From NCBI GenBank assembly GCA_026225945.1, contig JAMJFZ010003581.1, forward strand, positions 5,848,501 through 5,912,500: 64,000 bases of DNA, in the 5' to 3' direction. Under the pieces are notes generated by a model that had not been told where the DNA came from, made no database searches, and worked only from the letters and a program-made list of their open reading frames with translations. This stretch comes from Cricetomys ansorgei. Lineage: Eukaryota; Chordata; Mammalia; Rodentia; Nesomyidae. Numbering within the stretch: position 1 is the first letter of the stretch; the number at the start of each line of letters is the position of its first letter. Positions 1-33,640 of this stretch are shown piece by piece. The position numbers were made by a program, and so were the translations under genes.

Positions 1-1523
1 AGGCAGGCTTGGATGCCCATCACTTCCTGAGCAGTCACATCAACTCTCCTGTAACTGAGTATCCCAGGATCCTCTATGGTTTTCTCTATAATCCATAGAG
101 GTTGAAGGAATCTTGAATACCAAGGTAATAAAGATGTTTCTTTGTGAAGGTAATCAGGGGCTCAGGGGAGGGGACAGTGGATTTTGCTTAGAAAGACACA
201 TTTGAAAATATTTGAGAGTATGGAGCAAGAAGTCACCTGAATGTCTGGCAATATATTTGTGACCTAGAAACACTTTGCCTAAAATAAAATATTAAATAAT
301 TCACCATCGCCTGTTGTTTTTAAGTTCTAGCCTTCTGAAAGGAAAGTCCCATGGATTATGACAGTGCATATTTCCATTTTGGTTTCTAGGTGTTTGCTGT
401 TAAGATTTCAAGACATGGAGAAGGGGGAAAAGAAGAAAAATGTCAAAAGCTCCAAACATGTAGACTGATGCTTGATTTTTTTTTAAAAAAAGGTTTAATG
501 TGATTGTGCCAGTAAACATTTGTAAATGCACTGCTTGGACAGTTATGCTATGCAAAGGTCACTTGGTTTTTATAAGGAATATATAAGTAATATATTTGAA
601 TCATATCTGCATTAAATATGAGGTATATGTATATGTGCTTGTTGCGAAAATGGATTTTAACCGCCATATAAAGGAGAGCTAAAGACAAACACCTTATTTT
701 ATAGTAATATTTAATTATTTGAAATTTTGTACAGATATCCTTCAAGCTCTTGTTACAAATAGTAATCATAAAAATAAATCAAGAATAACAACATGCAAAG
801 CAGCAGTGTAATATTACTATGAGTGTTTTTAAGGTTTAAAAAGGTGCTAACTAGAACAATATTATTGTTCATAACAAAGATTTCTTCCATCTTTTCTAGT
901 ATAGATTCTTGAGTATGTCATTTCACTGACTTCATACTCTTTAGAATGAAGACACGGTATGAACGTTAAGGAGCTAAAGGGGTAGTGGTACATGTAATAA
1001 AATCCATGTAATAAAACCAGTGATACCTGACTGGGAGAAGAAAGGGTGGCAGCTGGGTAGGTGAGGGATGGACAGCGAGTGTAGCAGTCATGGCAACGGA
1101 CCAGAACAAGATAATGACACACATGAATGAAGACGCCATGATGAGAACTATTACTTCCTATGCTAATGTTACAAGTGTTTAAACCCGACGTGATTATGAA
1201 GTATTGATTTATATGCTAATTTTTCTCTTTTGAGAAAAATTCAAGAACACAATCCAATGTTTTCTCTGCACCTTTCAATTCACAAAGTCCTTTTCGGAAT
1301 CTGCGATAGAATCCAATTGATGATTCGTCCTGTGAGAAATTTCCTGTCAATTGAGAAATCATCTGAACATCGAGAGGCAACACCAAATAATTAAGGCATT
1401 TTTACACTGCCGTTTGGGGAATGGAATGTATCTATTTTTGTCCGCGTCTTTCTGGATACTGAGGTTTTGTTTCTCTAGGCTTGACTCTCGTAATGGGAAG
1501 GACGCTGAGTTTAGGAACGGCAT
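1..1523 (-). other. Rhag: Rhag 3' UTR and downstream sequence
   Basis: Sequence after the Rhag stop codon. I find no AATAAA on the minus strand here, but ATTAAA variants occur near 494-499 and 709-714. The transcript end is not resolved. No coding sequence or recognisable repeat family stands out; the short open frames here have no recognisable homology. Confidence 0.4.
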
Positions 1524-21470
<19,947 letters not shown>

Positions 21471-21523
21471 GACTGTGGCAAAGGACAGAGTCGAAGTGAG
21501 GGCTTTCACAGGCTGTCTGGGGT

Positions 21524-21529
21524 TGATAA
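21524..21529 (+). promoter_or_regulatory. GATA motif 54 bp upstream of the Rhag start codon
   Basis: The motif TTGATAAG lies here in inverse orientation to the gene. RHAG is erythroid-specific, and GATA-1 control of its proximal promoter is reported for the human gene. The match is to a short consensus (WGATAR), so it is suggestive only. A CA repeat and GAGA tract follow at 21588-21625, which probably lies upstream of the promoter. Confidence 0.35.
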
Positions 21530-22589
21530 GAGCAGAGGGCTGCTCTGTATGTGCAATTAGGTTGCATGTTCAGAACACTCCAGAGACATCACACACACAC
21601 ACACAGATAGAGAGAGAGAGGGGGGGGAGGCAAGACTGGCTATAACGCTACACTCATTAGAAATATTAAGTTCTGTAATGCAATTATTTTGAATGTCAGT
21701 GAATATACTCTGTAGGTTGATAGACAGTAATGTCTTAAACAATGTTGAATTTGGAACATTAAATGACCTATCTATGTGTCTGAAATTATATATTAAATCT
21801 AAATCAATAGATATTCCTTCAGCGCTTGTTTTATATATGGAAGATACAAATCTAAACAAAATATAGAATGGGTTTACCAACTTCCTTGAACAAATAAGGA
21901 ATTTATTTGAGAAGGCAGAAATATAGGTAACTGATTGTATGAAAACACATAAAGTACAAAAGAATAGTTACATGGTATATTTAAAAATGACTAGAAGAGT
22001 TCAAAATTCTCACCTCATTAAATGATTGACAGGAGAAGTTGGAAATACTTAGTGTCTCAATTGGATTATTGCATACACTATTGAACAACTGTAAATGCAT
22101 TGAGTTAATCATATGCTCTATAAAACATAAAATAAAAATCAGAGACTGTAAAAGATACCATTACATTTAATACATAAGTAATATATCTATGGTTAGTGAA
22201 ATACTTAAAGAATATATGTTTTATTGCAGCCATAATTTTATATTTGATATACTTTAGCTTAGGCTAAGAATACTATCTTGCAAAGTCATATTTATATGGA
22301 AACTAAATGTAAATAGTGTTTACCTGTAAAATATAGATGGAACAGCATATATCAGAAAAAAAGGCAGGGTGTGTTTTGGGTACAGCAATTTGTTAAACAA
22401 ATCTGGGAAATAATGAGATTGGGAGAGAAGAAATGGGTAGCTGGAAATAAAGCTGTCTTGTTGACTGGCTGCATTATCAAAGGTTTTGTATCCATCACTA
22501 AAGATGCTAAATGTTGGTTATGGTTATTATTATTATATACAGCATAATAAAAAAATAGCTTCAATGGATAGTATTTTTTCTTTATTCTT

Positions 22590-22985
22590 TACAGTGTATC
22601 TAGATGGCTATTCTATTGCTGTGAAGGGACACTATGACCAAGGCAAATCTTCTAAAAGAAATCCTTTAACTGGGGGCTTCCTTATAGTTTCAGAAGGTTA
22701 GTTCCTTATCATCACTTTGGGGAACAGATTTGCATGAGGATGGAGCAGTAGCTGAGAGCTTTACACCCTGATCCACAGGCAGAGAGAGACATGCTGGGCT
22801 GTCATGGGCTTTTGAAATCTCCAAGTCCATTCTAGTGACACACCTCCTTCAATAAGACAACACCTACTCCAACAAGGTTACACCTCCTAAACCTTTCCAG
22901 AAACTTCCATTAACTGGGGACCAAGGATTCACTTATAGGAGCCTTTAGGTACCATTCTCATTAAAATCATCACACACTAATAAAC
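22590..22985 (+). repeat. Rodent interspersed repeat of the 'tattgctgtgaagggacac' type
   Basis: Contains ctattgctgtgaagggacac, tatgaccaaggcaaatcttc, and near its end acaacacctactccaacaag with ttacacctcctaaacctttc. This is a common medium-size rodent repeat; I believe it may be URR1-like, but the name is from memory and unsure. It is about 1.1 kb upstream of Rhag exon 1. Confidence 0.6.
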
Positions 22986-23361
22986 ACAAATGTAAATATT
23001 TATGATACAAAAAATACATCAGAATGTATATTTTCATCTTACAATAGTAGAGAATAAACTTAATTAGGGATCTAGCTGATCTATTACCTTGACAAATGTT
23101 ATCAAGAAGTTGGTAAGCAGTTCTGAACTACAATTCATGTAGATTGAAAACTTTTCCTCCATCCTAGGACTGTTTCCCTATCAGAATATATCTATTTTGG
23201 AGAATGTAGAGATAACTGTTAAATAAAATTACTGTCTCTTAATCCCCATTTCCCAAAATTTCTATGGCAAAATACACAGATAAGAGTAGAAATAACTGCT
23301 AGATCATTCACAGTCAACATCATGACAACTGTTTATTATATATAAAAAAAAAGTATAGTTC

Positions 23362-23640
23362 TGGTGGTGGGAATGATGTTTCAGTAAGTAAAGTGCTTGC
23401 TATGCAAGCACGAGGACTTGAGTTCAGTCTTCCACATCCACATGAAAAGCAAGGCATGATGGCATATACCTGTAATCCCAGCACTAGCACAGAGGAGATA
23501 GGTGGGTCTTCAGACCTTGCTCATAACCCTCTAAGTTCAGGAAGATATCCCCTATCAAAGCAAAGAAATTGACAAAAGAGGATGGTTGAAGTCAACTTCT
23601 GGCATGCCATAGCACACATATGCACACATATGTGAACAGA
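23362..23640 (+). repeat. B4-type SINE
   Basis: Has a Pol III-like head (gatgtttcagtaagtaaagt, then gcacgaggacttgagttcag) and a B1-like middle (catatacctgtaatcccagc), the composite structure of B4. It ends in an alternating CA/TG-rich tail. Confidence 0.75.
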
Positions 23641-23984
23641 TACATACACCTGAGTGTGTGTTTATGTAAGTTTGCACATGTGTGTATAAATCCCTCTGGA
23701 ACTGTTTCCATGGTGGAGCATGATATAGGACTAAATTACTTCTGAAATTTTGTAAATGTCCAACTTAAAGACATGGAAAATATCTATTTATCTTATTCAT
23801 CACAGGAAGCACAACCTGAGTGTTTTGCCTGACTGACTATGAGAATACATACACACCTTACTCTTTGGTTTCTAGTTTTGTGGTGACCTTAATAGTGTTT
23901 ATGGGGTTCCAATGACTAGCAAGCCTTAAGTACTTTGTTAATAAACCATAAAATTGTTTTTGCAAACCAAGTAACAATTATATA

Positions 23985-24140
23985 TCACAAGTCTATATAT
24001 TTACATATATAAACATAAATATTTATTATTATTTATATAAATACATTTATATAATTATACATCATTATTATTTTTATTATTTATTATTATATATTTATAT
24101 ATGTAAATATATGTGTGTAAATATATATGCATATGTAAAT
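23985..24140. repeat. AT-rich low-complexity stretch
   Basis: Almost pure A/T with TTATTA and TATATA units. No gene. Confidence 0.9.
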
Positions 24141-24654
24141 AAATCAGTGTGAATCTAATCTATATAGCAAAATTTTAAAAATGTGTTAAATAATCCAAGA
24201 CCTATCATGCTGCTTGTTCTCATCTATAATTCTACAGCACAGTAGAACAGGGCTTTCTATCTGCACAGCGTTGTGAAGAGTTTGTCTTTAGTGGTTTACC
24301 TGGAGAAGGAGTTCAGGCTTTCTCCCTTTGCTCTGTATGCTGATTGTGTGTTGAAATAGACTATATCATGAGCCACTTGTAAGAGCACCTCTCTCATTAT
24401 CACGCACACACCTTTTTCTCTAATTGAAAAAGATCCTCATAGTGTTGTCTCACTTCACTCTTGTCATTCTTCAGCTCTCTAGTTTCAAAAATGTTATTTG
24501 CTCGAAAAAGACCTTTCTCTATCACTTTCAACTAGGTTTGCATTGTTATTATTTTATGCTAGGCAGGTTTCTGAGACAATTAACTTGTAAGAAGAAGAAG
24601 GAGGTGGAGGAGTAGGAGAAGAAGAAGGGTTTATTTTGGCTCAGAGTTTCAGAG

Positions 24655-24862
24655 ATTTTAAAAAATGACTTACTTATTTGTATTTTACATGTCTAAGCGT
24701 TTTGGCTGTGTGTATGTCTGTGTACTACATGAATGAGTCCCCTAAAGTTACAGAAGCTGTGAGTTACAGAAGCTGTGAATTCTCATGTGTGTGCAGGGAA
24801 TTGAACCTGAGTCATCTGGAAGAGCAGCCAGTGTTCTTATCTGCTGAGCTGTAGTCCCATGG
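24655..24862 (-). repeat. B3-type SINE (antisense)
   Basis: Reads gtctgtgtactacatgaatg and then gaagagcagccagtgttctt with tatctgctgagctgtagtcc, the complement of a B3 head. It contains a 17-bp tandem duplication of agttacagaagctgtga near 24747-24780. Confidence 0.75.
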
Positions 24863-25689
24863 ATGGAATCAGCCCCAGCTACTCTGCTACCCTGCCTGGA
24901 ATCAGTGGCTGCCTGCTGTGCCAGCTCCAGACTGAAAGATGAGGCAGCGACACACACGACAGGGCAGGGCTGGGTCTCTTGGCCGTCTTTGGTGTGCCTC
25001 TGGTGAGTCGAGAGTGGACAGACAATTGGGAACATGCTTCAGGGGGCATCTCCACTTTAATTGGGGCTTGCAAGGTGCATATAAAGGGTCATAAACAGGG
25101 GAGGAGTCGGTGATGCTGAGAATACCCATTGGTTAGGACATTCTATGTGGGGTGTGGCCTTGCTTGTGTGTGGAGTTTGAGTCTGTGTAATCCAGCTCAC
25201 AGGGCAGAGAGGCATGTTGGCTTAGTGAAGGTTCATATCTGATTATTTAGCTGGGTTTAGGCCAGGGCTAAGGTGTGGAGCAACGAACACCTGCCATCCT
25301 CACCCTCTAGGGGAGACTCGGGGTTGAAGTCAGCTTCAACACACTATTAGTCTTTGGACAACCCCACATTGAGCCATCTTCCAAGCCCATGTTTTGGAGA
25401 TTTTATTTAAAGATGGAGTAGACCTACTTTTTGCCTTAGCTTCAAATGGATATGTGTATGGTAGAGGCAATTGATCATCTTATGGCCAGAAGCAAATCAG
25501 AGAAAGGAAGGTGATCAGAACTCAGAGCCCTATGAGGGTGATCTGCCCCCACAAGGAACTACTGTTCCCATATAGTGAAGGTTTTATTACTTTCAACTAC
25601 TGGCCACCTGGAGACCACGCCTTTTAACACATGTGGCTTTTCAGATTGTGGTCTTTTCTATATGTACTACGTTTATATGCAATTAAACA

Positions 25690-26400
25690 TTTTTTTTTTC
25701 TTAACATAGAAACTCACAACTGGACAATGTGTAGAGAGGGACAGACTTTGGAGCATTTGGTCCTAAATGAGATGTCTCCACCAAACATCTCGCTTAGGGA
25801 TCTAGATGGAAGAGAAGACAGATTGTAAGAGCCAGAAGTGGTGGGTGCCTGCAAGAAAACAGCAACATCCACATACAACAGGACTGATGCACTTATAAAC
25901 TCATAGAGAGAAGACCTGTGCGCGAGACCTGCACAGGTTCAAACTACACACAATCCCAGCATTGATTAGGAGGTGTGAACACGAGTCTCACAGCTAACCA
26001 TGAAACCGTCTACAATGGATACCTTCTGGGCAAGGGAAAAACCAGTTTTTTTTTTCCAATGGTTTGTCACTGGGTATATCAAGCATACTCCAGGGCAGGC
26101 CCCATGCCCAGGAATTAATTGGCCAATGAAAACCAGACTCCTTGGTGGTTTCCATTTTTTGTTTGTTCTGTTTTGTTTTGGTATTTTTAAGTTCTATTGG
26201 TTTATTGTTTGTTTGTATTTTTTCATTCATTACCTTATTTTTCTTTTGAAAAAAAAAGCAGGGGGAGATAATGAGACAGAGAGAGATACAGATAGATGAA
26301 AGAGATTATGAGGTTGGGTATGTAGGGAGATGGGAGAATATGGGAACAGTTGGGGAAGGGGAAATGTGATCAAAATATATTGTATGAATTTAAAAAAAAA
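25690..26400 (+). mobile_element. L1 3' UTR (sense)
   Basis: Contains gtcctaaatgagatgtctcc, acaacaggactgatgcactt, aatggtttgtcactgggtat and the terminus gatcaaaatatattgtatga followed by poly-A (26391-26402). This is a typical rodent L1 3' UTR of about 700 bp with the element's own end. The 5' part of L1 is missing, as is usual. Confidence 0.85.
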
Positions 26401-26524
26401 AATTTCCCCTACCCAACCAGCCTTATGTTCTCTCTCTTTTTATCTCTTTATCTCCCTCTTTTGCTCCAAAAGAAAAAAAAAGAAAAGAAAAACAAACAAT
26501 ATACTTGTCTTATTGTATCTTGTG

Positions 26525-26700
26525 TCATATTTGGCTATATCGTTTGGAGGCCTGATCTCTTCAGGAGAGGAATGGAGGAGGAGTGAGTTTGGAGGGGAGA
26601 AAGGGGTGGAAGAAGTTGGGATGAGTGGAGGGAGGGAAAACTATGGTCCAGGAGTATGACATGTGAGAAGAATTTATTTTCAATAAAAAAAGGAGAGAAA
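26525..26700 (+). mobile_element. Second L1 3' terminal fragment
   Basis: Purine-rich end (ggaatggaggaggagtgagt) with tcaataaaaaaaggagagaa at its 3' side. It follows the preceding L1 within 130 bp in the same orientation. Confidence 0.55.
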
Positions 26701-27559
26701 AAATTGAATTCTTCATTAACAATACATAAAGAAATAAATGCAAAAAAGATACCAGAAAAACAAACAAACAAACAAACAAACAAAAACCACACAAACAATC
26801 GAGCAAGCAAACAACCCCCAAATTGACATGTTAGTTTCTGGGAAGAGATTCTGTCAATTTTGCATGCTGCATGTCTAATGTCAATACTGTACCTAACAGT
26901 ATAAAAATGATCTACCGATCGTTAAGATGAACTTAATTAGGAGGGCTTGAAGAAGAAAGACGTGATTAGAAAGCAGCCTAACTGGTGTGAGGAACGGAGG
27001 AGGGGATAGCCTGACCTTAATGAATTCAACATCAGATTATCGATCTGTAGAATCTCAGCAGTAACTTGAATACTGTAGGTGCTGTCACTATTCCAACAGA
27101 AAGGGCTTGTCATCAGAATCCCCAGGCCTGGAGCAAAACTGATCATTAAGCTGGAGTCAGGAAGCTTGGAAGGTCCTGAGATCTGGCTGGAGGCAAGTAG
27201 GACAGGGTGGGTCTGGAGACACTTTTACAAAATCTCTCTTCTGAAGATGTAGTGTGACCAGGCTGGAAGTCTGGAGTGTTCTTCAGCACCCCATCTTCTG
27301 AAACACAGATCAGTTCCCTTCTGATATGTTTTTAATGAGTGAGATAAAGTTGTCAAATACTGAAGGTAAGTAGCTGTGTTCTCAGCTGGTTGAGGTGTTA
27401 GGGGTATAGCTACTATTAGACAAAAGGGGGGAGATGGTATAGTGTATTTGATATCTCCAGATATTATATTCACTGAAAATATCATTGCACCTGTTGCCTG
27501 AAGCCTAGAAAGACGTGATTCCTATGAATGAACCAGCCTGTTTTATAATGTAAATAAGA

Positions 27560-28000
27560 GTTGTTCCCTCTTAGCTTAATGTAAATAGTGCTGCCGATAG
27601 AGGTCATTTGGATGCTCAGCCAGACAGGAGGCAACATCAGGCATTGACATTTCTCCCCTATTGATCTTTAGTCCCCCACTATAAAACGTGGGCATAACTC
27701 AGACTGGTTGTGCCTAGCATCTTTTATGTTGGTGGTACCCCATTCCAGATGTGGACACGCCCCAGTGGCCAAAGGTTGGGGAGGAATAAACCATTATATC
27801 TCTTTGTTCCTTGAAATAGACTGCTAAGAGAGAGCTAGGAGGAGCTTTTGAGATAAACTGCTGGGCAAGCAGAGTAGCACAGTGGGAGCTGGAAGATGGT
27901 GGGTTGTGAGCTCCCCTTAAGTTTATCTGGCTTGTACCTTTAACTATGCCTCATGTGTATTTATTAATAAATCGCCAGAAAAATTAGTTTTCTGCACAGA
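27560..28000 (+). mobile_element. LTR-like fragment
   Basis: A TATA box (ctataaaacg, 27680-27686) is followed 100 bp later by AATAAA (27785-27790), and a second AATAAA lies near 27965. This spacing fits an LTR with U3-R-U5 order on the plus strand. I cannot see clean TG/CA ends, so the boundaries and the family are uncertain. Confidence 0.35.
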
Positions 28001-28129
28001 ATTACATTGATATAACACTTTTTAAATAAACTCTAGATTTTTTCCTAGCATCTTTTTTTTTTTCTTCGCCAGAGTGCAAGCCATGATTTCATGAGCATAG
28101 TTATGGTAATGCTTTTTTTCAGTTCTTTG

Positions 28130-28440
28130 AGAATTTTATACAATGTATTTTGATTGTATTCACCTCCCTACTTTAATTCCTCCCAGATCTCCCTCCACTT
28201 TCTCACACCACCCAACTTTGGGGTTCTCTTTTTTCCTTCTTAAATTTAATTTGTGTTTTCCATGTGTTCGTGGGTATGGCGGCATCCCCCGGCATGTGAT
28301 CAGATTGCCAGGACCACAACCTCACAGAGATATCTGAGTCTCCCATCACAGAGACAGTTCTTCAGACTCTGCTTAGCTTTTTCATTCTTGCACCTTTAAA
28401 GAATAGAATCCTAGCCATTCCGTAAGATGTCCCCTTCAAC
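28130..28440 (-). mobile_element. L1 3' UTR (antisense)
   Basis: The plus strand begins tacaatgtattttgattgta and ends near cacctttaaagaatagaatc, the complement of an L1 3' UTR end. Confidence 0.65.
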
Positions 28441-29814
28441 CACAGTTGAGGACTGCTTTATATTTTTTTCATAGTCAGTGTAGGGCTATGGGTGCTTGGT
28501 TCGGGTGCGCCTGAGGCAAAATTCTTTTTTCATCACATGACCTCAGGAAGAACATAACAGTGGCACTGTACCGGGGACATTTGCTCAAATTACTCGCTTA
28601 ACATAGAAAAATGTTTTATTTTAAAAACATTCTGGCTTTACAACCTCTCTCAGAAAGGATTATGTCCCGAGCAAATAGGCATACGTTCTTGAATAATAAC
28701 CCAACAAAAGTCTCCACTATCCTAAATAAGATGAAAGGATAAAGGGCGAGGGTGAGCTAGAGTCAGAGGAGGTGGTAGAGATGGAGGGAAGATGCAGACA
28801 CTTGCTTCTGGGTTCCAGAGATACCTGCCTGATTACAGACCTGGCCGTTGGTCTCATGGGAGTGTTCAGCCTACGTGGACGGGGAGATGCATACAGCAGA
28901 GACGGTCTTGTGCAAGCTGTTTTTCAAAGATAAGGGTGAAACCGAAGGGTTTCCTGGAAAGTGGGAGGGTCTTTACTTTTGTTCCTTCTAAAACTTAGTT
29001 TCATTATTCACTATGTTTCTCAATGTGCCTCAGCTTGCTGAGCCAAGGCACTGGCTTGTTTAGGCATCTGATAGCATTGTTAACAGCCACGGCAGCTGAT
29101 ACCTGTCAGGCTCCTTACTTTTGCTAGTCCTGCAAGTGGTGCAGCAGTGGGACTGCTGAAGTCTAATGCCAGATCCTGATTCCAGTACTGAACTTCAAAA
29201 GCAAATCTTTCTAATTCTAAAACTGGCTCCTTTTTCTCTGGCTAGCCGAAGTTAATGCTTTCCTACAAAGTGTTTCAGGTATCACGTCACAAAAATAACA
29301 CCAATTATACACATAAATATGTTCTTTTTAAATGATTGAGAGTATGCAAATAAATATGCATCTATTCATTCTACACTCGTAGCAATAGTTTGTTATTCTT
29401 CTTTTTGGCCTCCTACTGTATATTTACAAACAAATATGTTTACACATACACATATACCTTACTTTAAAATACTATAAAGCAGTACTTCTCCTTATCTACA
29501 AACAATGATATAAGACCTTGCTTTTATTCCAAGTCTGATCTTGAACTCAAACTCAAATGATTCCCTTGCCTCAGTCTGTTCAGTGACTTGGTTCACAGCA
29601 TGTTTCATGACACTCGCCATCAGAGGGCATGCTAAGTACTCTCTCCCATTGTGCTATATCATCCACCGAAGGCTTCATATGTTAATTAGGAATTAGTGGG
29701 CCATATATTTTAGAATTACAGATTTACCTATTAATTTAAAAGTTGATAAAATTATTCCATAGTATATATGAATGCTATGCATTGATATTTTAGTAGAAGG
29801 CTGCCAAAAGAGAT

Positions 29815-30025
29815 AGGGACGGAGTTCAGTTCGTGTAAGACTTGTTTAGCATAATCAAAGACCTGAGTTTGAGCCTCAGACTCCTTAAGCCTTACTCAGT
29901 GCTACAAGCTTGTAATCGTAGTACATGTGAGGCAGAGGAAGGAAGATCAGAAGTTCAGGGTCATCTGCAGCGGCATATTGAGTTCAGAACAACCTGGTGT
30001 GCACAGGAGGATTTCTCAAACAAGC
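29815..30025 (+). repeat. B4/B1-type SINE
   Basis: Has gacctgagtttgagcctcag, then gtaatcgtagtacatgtgag and gttcagggtcatctgcagcg. This is a composite SINE, diverged. Confidence 0.6.
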
Positions 30026-30079
30026 AATAAAACAAAGCATTGCTATTTTATTTGCTATAGCAAAAAAAAAAAAAAAAAA

Positions 30080-30310
30080 TGGAACGAACCTGGTTGTCCA
30101 TTGACAGGAGAATGGATAATGAAAATATGATACACATACAAAATGGAGTACTATTCATCTCTAAAGAAAAATGAAACTACCTACATTTTCCAGGGAAAGG
30201 GATAGTTGTAGAATGTATATTAATCAGTGAGGCTGTACAATCTCAGAAAAAAATGGCATGTTCCCCTGCATGCAGATCTGAGACTATAACAATATATTGA
30301 TTTATGAAAA
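30080..30310 (+). mobile_element. Short L1 3' fragment
   Basis: Reads aacctggttgtccattgaca then gagtactattcatctctaaa and aatgaaactacctacatttt, matching the end of L1 ORF2 and the start of the 3' UTR. It follows poly-A at 30062-30079. Confidence 0.6.
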
Positions 30311-30644
30311 CAAATGCACATGTGGGTACAGTGAAGCATGTAGAAAGGTGAACAGAAAAGGAGAACCATTAGGCGCTAAGGAAGGACTGAATGCAGATGA
30401 TTGACGCTTGAATCAATAAGGAGTATATAAAGCTAATTGCTTTTCTAGTTTTAACTCTGTCAAGGGATGTTTTTTTCTTTGTGGAAGATAAATGTATAAA
30501 ACTTATATATTTGATAGTGAAAGTATAAAATCCAACGTGAAACTTCAGGATGGTTATTCTAACTGAAGTTCATTGAGATTCATGGACTTTGTGTCTGGTT
30601 AAATTCACTGCGTGATCTTCTTTGCAAGGTCTCTAGAGCATGTG

Positions 30645-30648
<4 letters not shown>

Positions 30649-30684
<36 letters not shown>
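30649..30684. repeat. (CA)n microsatellite
   Basis: About 18 CA units. Confidence 0.95.
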
Positions 30685-30689
<5 letters not shown>

Positions 30690-32515
30690 CGAATTACCTT
30701 AAATGCCACTGGAGGTTTTTATTTGAGGATTATGACTCAAGAGATAAAAGTTGCATCTTCGTACAATCAAACCTGCACAGAAGTTTACTTTGGAGGATTC
30801 AGTATAAGGCAGAGCTGAGAACGGTAGCCTTTGTATCCAGATAGCACAGCCCAACTGTAACCTTCATGTGATATATGGACTTGGATAAGTTCCAGTTTCT
30901 GTCAGTGGGCTTTTTCTCTAAAAACTGGAGATAACATTACTCTACACTGTCAAAAGTATTTACAGTAAACATCATGATATTGATGTACACTCAAGTCTTA
31001 GCTGATTACAAAATATACTATAAAAGCCACTTTAGTTATTAGTTGTCATTTTTGTCGATTCACACCCAAGACTATTTTGAAGAAATTTTAAAACCAATCA
31101 TTTGCTCTCAATATGGACAGCCAAGTTGGGGTCCATATTTTCTATCCTTTCTTCACTTTGATTCTGTCTTGGAAAGTTGAATTCTTTGATGCAGAGTTTG
31201 CAAAACATAAGGGGCAGCTGTGCAAATGTTGCCTTGACAGGACATCAGATGCCTTGGTAGAAATTTTCTTCCTGTGTTTTACCTTTGATTGATCCTCTGA
31301 GCTTTTGAGTATCCTTCTGAAAGACCTCTGCTTCTTCCTCAGAGAGGATGTGGTTTCTGTAGTTAGTGACTGGGGCTCTAATGCCCTTCACTGTTCTTTG
31401 ACTTACTAGTCACCCACAATTGTTGAGAGCTTCCCATGCACTGACAGAGCCCTACATGACCTGTTGCCTTTCTCTGATACTTCTGGAGAGATGCCCAGAT
31501 TCAGTGCATCTCTTCTCATTTACCTTGAGCAGATTGCTGGGAAGTACAGGATCTGACAATTAACTCAGGTTTTTGTAAGTCAGAACCATGAGATTATATT
31601 CCCACAGACATTATTAATGGGATAAAATAGAAATTGAACTCAACCACCCCCTGTGGCTCTTACACTCTTTCCACCCTCTTGGTTTATGGTACATTGTTAT
31701 ATTGCCAGGAAAACACCACCAAAGATAATGTGACACCTCTCAGCTCCCTTGATGAACTGTCATTTCTCGTGAGAAGAGAAGCATCTATAAATTGGGAAAT
31801 TACTGGAACCCTCATTTTCAAGACTTACTACAAACCCCAGGTAATATTGTTAATTAAGGGGCATATATATAGTCACACTAGGAAACAGGTTCCCCAGTGA
31901 ATAATCCTCCTTGAGAAACTTTGCTAGCATGGGTGCTTTGCAATTTCTCTTAGAGGAGAAGATACAGTTTTGTCATTCCCCTCACAGTAGTTTGAGTGTT
32001 TTCTGGATGGTACCCTCCTTACTCTAATGAATACAGTGCTGCCAGCATTTGTCACTACTCTACTCCATCTGTAAAACCAGAGCTCTCCCGAGCTGTGTTC
32101 CTGCTGTCACTGCTACTTGGTCTTCACTGGTTACAGTTATTGCTCATCCTTTTCAACAACCTGGCAGCTTCCTGCTATGGTTAGAGAGCCCCAGCAATAG
32201 CACTGCAAACCATGTCCTTGCTGAACAGAGTTCCGTTCTGTCCAATATCCTCTACCTCCCCACTGCTCTGCTGAGTATAGAAACCCCTAGAAGTCTATGC
32301 CACTCATTTATCCAGTTGTACACCTTGTTTCTCTGCAGAGGCGTGCTTGTCTTTCCTCTTGTTCTGCACACTTTACCAGTAACTCACCAGTGGCTAGGAC
32401 ACTTTCATCAGGTGGAGTAGGCATCTGTTCCCTTCACTGGGTGCAGCAGTTTTCTAATTAATTCTTGACATTACTAGTGATGAAGGCAGAGAATGAGTGG
32501 ACACAGATCGCTCCA
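30690..32515. other. Spacer with no recognised element
   Basis: About 1.8 kb of unique-looking sequence. The 88-residue (31634-31900) and 123-residue (32049-32420) open frames have no recognisable domain and no splice context, and two of them overlap in different frames. I call no gene. Confidence 0.4.
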
Positions 32516-32519
32516 TTTC

Positions 32520-32705
32520 TTAATTTATGTCTCTGTGTGTGTGTGTGTTTGTCCGTGAATGTAAGTCACATGTGTAGAGGTGCCCTTAGAAACATAAAGA
32601 GGGGCCGAATCCCTTGGAGTTGGAGCTACAGGGGGTGAATTCCAGACCTCTGGAAGAGCAGAACAGGGTATGCATTTAGCTACTGAACCACCTATATAGC
32701 CCCCT
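32520..32705 (-). repeat. B3-type SINE (antisense)
   Basis: Begins with a (TG)n run, then has gggccgaatcccttggagtt and ends with gctactgaaccacctatata, the complement of a B3/B2 head. Confidence 0.75.
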
Positions 32706-33369
32706 TGTTTTATTTTTAATTTTTGATAGAGGCATCCTCAAAGTACTAGTTAGAATAGATCTTTATGGAGCATGAATTAGGCCTTTTTCTCCTTAGTTTA
32801 GTGGATAATTATCTCTATTACCCTATTAGAAAGAAAACAATTTACACAAAGATACTGAAAATAAGTGGAAAAGCAAACCTGCAAGCGGTGATATAGATTT
32901 AAGAGTCAGGAGATGTGGGGTTTAGATCACAGCTGAACCTTGCACTGAAGGTAATTCCTATTTAGAAAAATAGCATGCTTCTCTAAGGAGAAGATTTGCA
33001 TGTCAGAAAGGAGTATGAACCACTATGGAGTCAGAGAACCCAGAACCAAATTTGGTCTCAATTAGCGGTCTACTGGCACAGTAACTGATCTGCTGTCATC
33101 TCTGAAAGGCAAATCAAAGTTATCCTCACTTCCTGGTGTATTGGGAAGCTATTGCATGTTAGATGGTCATGTGATCGATGCATAAACCATCAGGCCATAG
33201 TACATCATTCAACCATGAAGAGATTTCTCAAATTGTGCTCTGTCTTATGTTCTCTACTCTCAACTTATGTGATAGACTTTTATTAATTTGTCTAAATATA
33301 TAGACCTTTTGTTCTACTTCCAGCAAAGTTTATAAAAATATAATCTATTTTCTGCTTTTATATAGTTTT

Positions 33370-33640
33370 TAATTTTAATATTTAGAATAATTTTTTCATA
33401 CACTATATTCTCATCATGGTTTTCCCTCACCCAACTCTTCCCAGATACTCTCCACATCCCCGCCCACTAAAATCCACACTCTCTCTCTCTCATTAGAAAA
33501 CAGACATATAAAACCATAAAAGTAAAAAGAACAAAAAGAATAGAAAACAAATACCAGAATAAAAAAGCCAAACAAAAAGCACAAGAAGAACATATAGATG
33601 CAGAGACACACACATTATCTCACACAAAAATTCCATAAAA
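33370..33640 (-). mobile_element. L1 3' UTR (antisense)
   Basis: The plus strand has tcatacactatattctcatc and then ctcacccaactcttcccaga, followed by (CT)n and an A-rich stretch. It is the complement of a rodent L1 3' end. Confidence 0.65.
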